From the NCBI RefSeq assembly GCF_011578285.1, contig NZ_CP049916.1:1302001-1366000 (forward strand): 64,000 nt of DNA, in the 5' to 3' direction. The notes beneath the pieces are model-generated. The model searched no databases and was not told the DNA's origin. It saw only the letters and a list, made by a program, of their open reading frames with translations. The position numbers were made by a program, and so were the translations under genes. Below, in pieces: positions 59,823-64,000 of the stretch (within the stretch, counting starts at the first letter, position 1; each line of letters begins with the position of its first letter). This stretch comes from Acinetobacter lanii. Lineage in GTDB: Bacteria; Pseudomonadota; Gammaproteobacteria; Pseudomonadales; Moraxellaceae.

Positions 59823-60713
59823 TTAGTTGGGGGAATACAATATGATGTGGGAAGGAAAAAAATCATTAAAGTGAAGGGTGATTAGATCATTTGGATCAGT
59901 AGCAATTTTCGCATGCAATATTAAAGAATCAGAATAGGAAATGTAAATTTCTTTATTTTCAAATTTTTTTGATATAACAGAATTTTTGCTCAACTTATAT
60001 TCGGATACATATGAGTTCATTCGAATATCACTGATCCAAGTTTTAGCTCTTAGCAGGCGCCAATTTATATTTGTGACTTCAGCTATAGTTAGGCCTTGAT
60101 AAGATATTTTTCTAATTTTATCGAAAATTATGTCGAATAAAAATATGTGAGATCTATACAGATAACTAATATTTAATAAAAAAGTTTCTAAGTTTTTTTC
60201 AAGAGCTTCAGCACAATAGTTACATAATTCATAGTTATTAATAACTAATCCCCATTGATATAGAAGATATATAGAATAGATAGCATCAAGATTTCTAAAA
60301 GAAATAATTTTTTCAAGTGTTGAATAACATATGGGTTGTGGACTATGTAATCCATCGCATATTACATAGCCGCGAATATCTGAAGATAAGTTATGCATAT
60401 CATTTATAATTTTATTTGATGTATATTTTGTGTTTTCAATATCCCAAATAGGGTGTTGAATAATACAGGTTGCACCGAGTATATTTTTCTCAGTACTTTC
60501 TTTCCATGATTTTTGAGGTGTAGATAAACCAAATTTATATTTTTTAAATAATTTATCTTCAGGTGAGTGTTTAGAATTTGAATACATGAATTTATAAAAC
60601 TGGTATTCATTTGTTATGTTTAAGTCCTTTAATTTTTTAGCTTCATTGAATAAATAGTCATACCAAGTAATTGTTTTTGCATATTCCAAAATACCACGAG
60701 CTGTACGTCCCAT
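59823..60713 (-). CDS. hypothetical protein, unrecognised
   Basis: A 296-residue protein, rich in Ile, Asn, Lys and Tyr, encoded by strikingly AT-rich DNA. It starts MGRTARGILEYAKTITWYDY (GGAG 8 bp before the ATG at 60713) and includes NYCAEALEKNLETFLL and a C-terminal stretch HFNDFFPSHIILYSPN. No transmembrane segment or known domain is seen. It lies between a dead CdiA-like fragment and an AlpA-like gene, a typical position for accessory or defence cargo. Function unknown. Confidence 0.6.
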   Translation of the reverse strand: MGRTARGILEYAKTITWYDYLFNEAKKLKDLNITNEYQFYKFMYSNSKHSPEDKLFKKYKFGLSTPQKSWKESTEKNILGATCIIQHPIWDIENTKYTSNKIINDMHNLSSDIRGYVICDGLHSPQPICYSTLEKIISFRNLDAIYSIYLLYQWGLVINNYELCNYCAEALEKNLETFLLNISYLYRSHIFLFDIIFDKIRKISYQGLTIAEVTNINWRLLRAKTWISDIRMNSYVSEYKLSKNSVISKKFENKEIYISYSDSLILHAKIATDPNDLITLHFNDFFPSHIILYSPN

Positions 60714-60823
60714 TTTTTCCACTCCATACTAAAGTTGGGGTAAAGTTATTTTATAATTATACTTCTTTTCTCTACCCCTTTAAATATGCTTTTATAGGTA
60801 TAAAGCATTCTAAAGAGAGAAAT

Positions 60824-61036
60824 ATGGTACTAAAGCATAAGCAAAAGAAGATCACAGAAGATCGACTTTTGCTAACTACGAAGGAAGCAGCCAGATTACT
60901 GGGATATGCAGAACAAACATTGCGTAAGTGGGCATTGTATGAAAACGGACCAATAAGTCCTATTAGGCATGGTCGCAGTCTTCGATGGAGTAAAGCAGAA
61001 GTCTATAAATTTGCTTGTGTCAAAGAAGAAGTCTAG
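60824..61036 (+). CDS. AlpA/excisionase-like helix-turn-helix protein (second)
   Basis: A 70-residue MerR/AlpA-type winged-helix protein (LLTTKEAARLLGYAEQTLRKWALYENGPISPIRHGRSLRWSKAEVYKF). AAAGAGAG precedes the ATG at 60824; the longer upstream frame has no family match. It is a second regulator of the same general class as that at 33.2 kb, as expected if a second element lies right of attR. Confidence 0.75.
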   Translation: MVLKHKQKKITEDRLLLTTKEAARLLGYAEQTLRKWALYENGPISPIRHGRSLRWSKAEVYKFACVKEEV

Positions 61037-61252
61037 AAAAATTGAGACAGTTTTTCTTGTTATTAACGCTTATTGCATTTGATATAAAAAGACACGCAAT
61101 AACAAGAAAAGCTAGCTCATCCAGAAAAAATTTATAATTGATTTTTTAAAAATATCATTAGCTTAAATTTGATTGAGATTTAGGTCCTAAGATTTCTCAT
61201 GCTCAAAAAAAGCCTTTATGAAATTTTTAGAATGATGAATTTGGAGCTAATA

Positions 61253-61540
61253 ATGTCCAAAAAACAAGCTAAACCAAAGAAGAGTTTTAAGCTATCGCAA
61301 CCGAAACAAGTCAACTTAATTGACAGTGCGCTAAGAAAATATTCCAACTTAATCGACCAGACAGTAAAGCTTACTAATGTTGAGGTAAGTGAGCAAAAAA
61401 ATGCAAAAGATCGACTGAGAAAATTAATGATTAATCGCGTTATGAGAGACTATTTGAGCCATACACAACATACCTATCTTTTATCTAGTAAAGAAAAAAC
61501 GGTAGTGTCTAAATGTGACGTGTTAACCACCTATCTTTAA
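61253..61540 (+). CDS. hypothetical protein, 3' end replaced by IS1
   Basis: A 95-residue frame starting MSKKQAKPKKSFKLSQPKQV (GGAG before the ATG), Lys-rich and helical. Its natural sequence ends at 61500; the last 13 residues are encoded by the IS1 end. The original C-terminus is lost or lies elsewhere. No domain recognised. Confidence 0.5.
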   Translation: MSKKQAKPKKSFKLSQPKQVNLIDSALRKYSNLIDQTVKLTNVEVSEQKNAKDRLRKLMINRVMRDYLSHTQHTYLLSSKEKTVVSKCDVLTTYL

Positions 61541-61846
61541 TGTCTTGATTGTATTTTAATAAAAATAGATGCAAGACAGCTTCATGATTTTCTTTCTTCT
61601 TCGAAAAGCTTAAAGTTTTCCGTGTAAAACGCCCTAAGCGATTTCTTAATGTGGCATTGAAACGCTCAACATGGTTGGTTAAACCTGTATGTTTACCTAC
61701 AGAGCGATGAGTATCAGGATCAAATACCTCAGCATAACTTGACCAATAATCACTACAGGTTGCTAAATTAAAGTAGCTTGTGGGAATACGGCAACGTAAA
61801 TCTGTACACGTTTTATCATTACGCTGACCACACACATAAGCCACTA

Positions 61847-62840
61847 TAGCTAAAAGTTTAAGATGAGCTACAATAGAAAAAACTTTAATCTTTAAGACCA
61901 TGCCAAAAACATATTCTGTCGATTTACGCGAAAAAGCCATGCAGTTTTATAAAGAGTCAAAGCATAAATCTAAGACGTGCGAAATATTTAATATTGCCAG
62001 AACCACGCTCGATGATTGGATCCTGATCGAACAGCAGACTGGTCAACTCAAACAACCTAAGTCTCCAAATGTAGGACGTCCCTCAAAGATTCTGGACCTG
62101 CAAGCTTTTGAAGCATTTGTAAAAACAACGCCATTTACCCAAGCTAAAGATCTTATTCATTTGTTTGAACAGAAATTCGGTTATAGCGTTGGCTATCATG
62201 TCATTTTAAAAGCTCTAAATAAGATGGGTTGGACGCGTAAAAAAAGAGTTTTCTCTACAAACAAGCCTGCAAGTTAAGCCGTGCTGTATTTGAATGGTGT
62301 TTGCCTCAGTGGAAGCAGCAATATGGTGAAGATCACATTCTTTATATCGATGAATCAGGCATCAATACCAATGAAACCGCAGAATATGGTTGGTCTCCAA
62401 AAGGTCAACGTTGTCATGCATTTAAGTCAGGTGGGCATGGCACGAGACTCAGTATGATCAGTGCGGTCAGATCAAATGCACCATTCAAGTTTACTCAACC
62501 TTTAGTTTTTCACGGTTCGTGTGATCGGAATATTTTTGTCTGTTGGTTGGAATATTTGTTGCAGGATTTAAAGCAAAAGGATGATCAGACTAAGAGTTAT
62601 TTGCTGATTCTAGATAATGCATCCATTCATAAAGGTCGAGTAATTGATGACTTGGCAGCACGATATCAGATAAGAATTGTTTATCTACCTGCATATAGTC
62701 CTGATCTAAATCCTATTGAGAGAGCATGGTCTGTCCTAAAAAGTAAAGTCAGACATATGGTTGCCCATAGCAATAAAACACTTCCCGACGCTTTGGATAT
62801 TGCATTCAAGATGATGTAGCTTATATTCTATACTTAGCTA
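61847..62840 (+). mobile_element. IS630-family element, copy 2 (994 bp)
   Basis: Ends TAGCTAA/TTAGCTA, TA duplication at 61845-61846 and 62841-62842, inserted in IS1 InsB. Confidence 0.95.
61900..62819 (+). CDS. IS630 transposase, probably made by -1 frameshifting
   Basis: ORF A (61900-62277) holds the HTH half (YSVDLREKAMQFYKESKHKS, NVGRPSKILDLQAFEAF) and ends at TAA. ORF B is open in the -1 frame across the junction (CAAGTTAAGC near 62270) and has the DDE half: LYIDESGINTNETAEYGWSP, LLILDNASIHKGRVI and YLPAYSPDLNPIERAWSVLK. Both copies share the same break, so it looks native rather than a mutation. The element is plausibly active. Confidence 0.85.
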
Positions 62841-62961
62841 TATTTGGCGTGTACGATGGCAGGGAGCAATCCAAGTCCAAACCTTATGGCGACGGGCTTT
62901 TACGAAACTCCATAACTCATCAAGCTCAAGGACATCTGTTGGATGAGCATCAAGTAATTCG

Positions 62962-63243
62962 TCACTCAGTTTCCTGCTGTTTACTTTTTTTTATCCAGCC
63001 CATCAGTGTTTCAGGTGCAACACCGAATAGACGCTGCATGCCTCTCAAACTGCCTCGTTCAAGATAGGTACTGATAATGAGTTCTTTCTGTTCTTCGGTA
63101 TATTTAATTTTGGGTTTGAGTACACTAGAGCGCCCACAATCTTTACATCTGAACTGTGCATTTCCACTTTTGTTGTGACCATTCTTATGGATATTGGGTG
63201 ATTGGCAACGGGTGCAGACATAAGTTGTCTTTTCTATGATCAT
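62962..63243 (-). CDS. IS1 InsA-like protein
   Basis: A 93-residue zinc-finger and helix-turn-helix protein (CTRCQSPNIHKNGHNKSGNAQFRCKDCG, then SLRGMQRLFGVAPETLMGWI). An A8 run (complement of 62985-62992) near its end is a likely programmed frameshift site joining it to InsB. Confidence 0.93.
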   Translation of the reverse strand: MIIEKTTYVCTRCQSPNIHKNGHNKSGNAQFRCKDCGRSSVLKPKIKYTEEQKELIISTYLERGSLRGMQRLFGVAPETLMGWIKKSKQQETE

Positions 63244-63322
63244 GTTAAAGGTTTATTGCTCAGACATTTTCACGTCTATTCTAAATTAAAACACGTTGTT
63301 TTTGTACACTACCAGTTTGTTA

Positions 63323-64000
63323 ATGATGGTGAGACTCATCAATATTATTGAGTTTGAAACTCAAAGCGAAAGGCGTCAGGGAGAAAAAAGGCTAGTTCAG
63401 CTTATAGAGTCTATCGATGCTCAAAATGGTGAAGGCTTTGATCGATATATTGATTTGGCTATATTGGATGTCGATCAAAATAGCATGTTATGTAATTATT
63501 TTAAAAAGGAAAAATATAAATTATTTGAGCATGTCGATTACGTGCAATATTTTAGTCAAAAGAATACGCTTGACGGTTTTACAACGGCATTATCTATGGG
63601 GACGTTAGACAGCGCTGCACTATCATTGTCAACCTTAAAAATGCTTGAGACATTTGTTGCATTTAAAGACAAGAAATCTTTAAAAAAGAAATTTATTACT
63701 TCCGAAAATGCATTTGATGATCCAAACGGGAGTTTTCGAAAGCCTAAGTCTGAAAATATCCAAAAACTGAGTACGGAATATCATTGTGCCGCAGAAATTA
63801 AAAAAGGATTGATAGGGCAATTTAAAGATAAAGAAAAACCCGAGATCATTAGGCAATTCTCTGAAGATATTAAGTCGCTTAAAGAAAGCTATAGTAATCA
63901 TAAATATAGCTTAGCTAAAGATATTTCGCTTGTGAGTGTTCAGATTGCGTTGATGACATGGTATCGGGAGTATCTTGTAGGCGGTCAATCTTCAAATTTT
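63323..64000 (+). CDS. unrecognised protein, open at the window end
   Basis: The frame is open from 63323 (ATG ATG GTG) to the last base, at least 226 codons. It encodes RLINIIEFETQSERRQGEKR, DLAILDVDQNSMLCNYFKKE, LSLSTLKMLETFVAFKDKKS and QIALMTWYREYLVGG. No motif recognised. Upstream it runs straight into the IS1 end, so the natural start may have been lost. Confidence 0.55.
   Translation, partial: MMVRLINIIEFETQSERRQGEKRLVQLIESIDAQNGEGFDRYIDLAILDVDQNSMLCNYFKKEKYKLFEHVDYVQYFSQKNTLDGFTTALSMGTLDSAALSLSTLKMLETFVAFKDKKSLKKKFITSENAFDDPNGSFRKPKSENIQKLSTEYHCAAEIKKGLIGQFKDKEKPEIIRQFSEDIKSLKESYSNHKYSLAKDISLVSVQIALMTWYREYLVGGQSSNF

Larger units (their letters stand above)
61509..62990 (-). pseudogene. 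IS1 InsB transposase, interrupted by IS630
   Basis: The N-terminal piece (62990 down to 62843) encodes LSDELLDAHPTDVLELDELWSF and ends CHRTRQ. The C-terminal piece (61844 down to 61509) resumes IVAYVCGQRNDKTC and includes HVERFNATLRNRLGRF. Removing the IS630 and one TA restores RTRQIVAYVCGQ without a gap. The IS1 transposase is dead in this copy. Confidence 0.92.
61501..63313 (-). mobile_element. IS1-family element split by an IS630
   Basis: Ends GGTAGTGT at 61501 and ACACTACC at 63313, with InsA/InsB-type genes on the minus strand. Removing the nested IS630 (994 bp) and one TA leaves an element of about 817 bp. The flanks show no 8-9 bp target duplication (AGAAAAAAC left, AGTTTGTTA right). 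Confidence 0.9.

Overview
This is an Acinetobacter-like gammaproteobacterial chromosome segment, inferred from gene content and order (gspH-I-J-K, the cmk-rpsA-ihfB-LapA-pyrF run, a paired SfnB/MetNIQ sulfur cluster) and from AT-rich codon use. Positions 1-32.5 kb are ordinary core genome. They hold a TatD hydrolase, a TetR regulator, type II secretion minor pseudopilins, a QueD-like enzyme, ung, tadA, cmk, rpsA, ihfB, pyrF, dapC, glnD, purT, azlCD, ychF, metNIQ with a sulfur-scavenging monooxygenase and two SfnB-like flavoproteins, yebC and a small acyltransferase. The main oddity here is a 114-bp in-frame tandem repeat at the 5' end of gspI.

Positions 32.5-56.5 kb form one integrative element inserted in a CAU-anticodon tRNA gene. 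A 91-bp direct repeat (the 3' part of the tRNA plus its terminator) occurs at 32578-32668 and 56458-56548, and a tyrosine integrase lies just inside the right copy. The element carries an AlpA-like DNA-binding protein, a frameshifted HAD hydrolase, a winged-helix protein, a candidate oriT inverted repeat, six iteron-like 15-mers spaced 20-22 bp, a MobA/MobL-type relaxase and an IS-interrupted DUF6088/AbiEi-like gene. It also carries a complete five-gene CRISPR-Cas operon: cas1, cas2-3, cas7fv, cas5fv and cas6f. There is no Cas8f large subunit, so this is the minimal type I-F2 (I-Fv) system.

The operon feeds a very large array of 124 repeats and 123 spacers (47149-54566). A perfect IHF consensus sits in the leader beside cas6f, and the repeats decay at the far end. 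The layout therefore looks like a mobilizable, tRNA-targeted island carrying a compact immune system with an unusually large memory.

Positions 56.5-64 kb, right of attR, are accessory wreckage: an IS3-family element with perfect ends, a decayed CdiA/FHA-type gene split by an IS630 element, an orphan 296-aa protein, a second AlpA-like regulator, and an IS1 element itself split by a second IS630 copy. A paired GTAAGCA motif lies 16 bp outside attR, at exactly the same offset as the pair beside attL. This suggests a second, related element is integrated in tandem and continues past the window.
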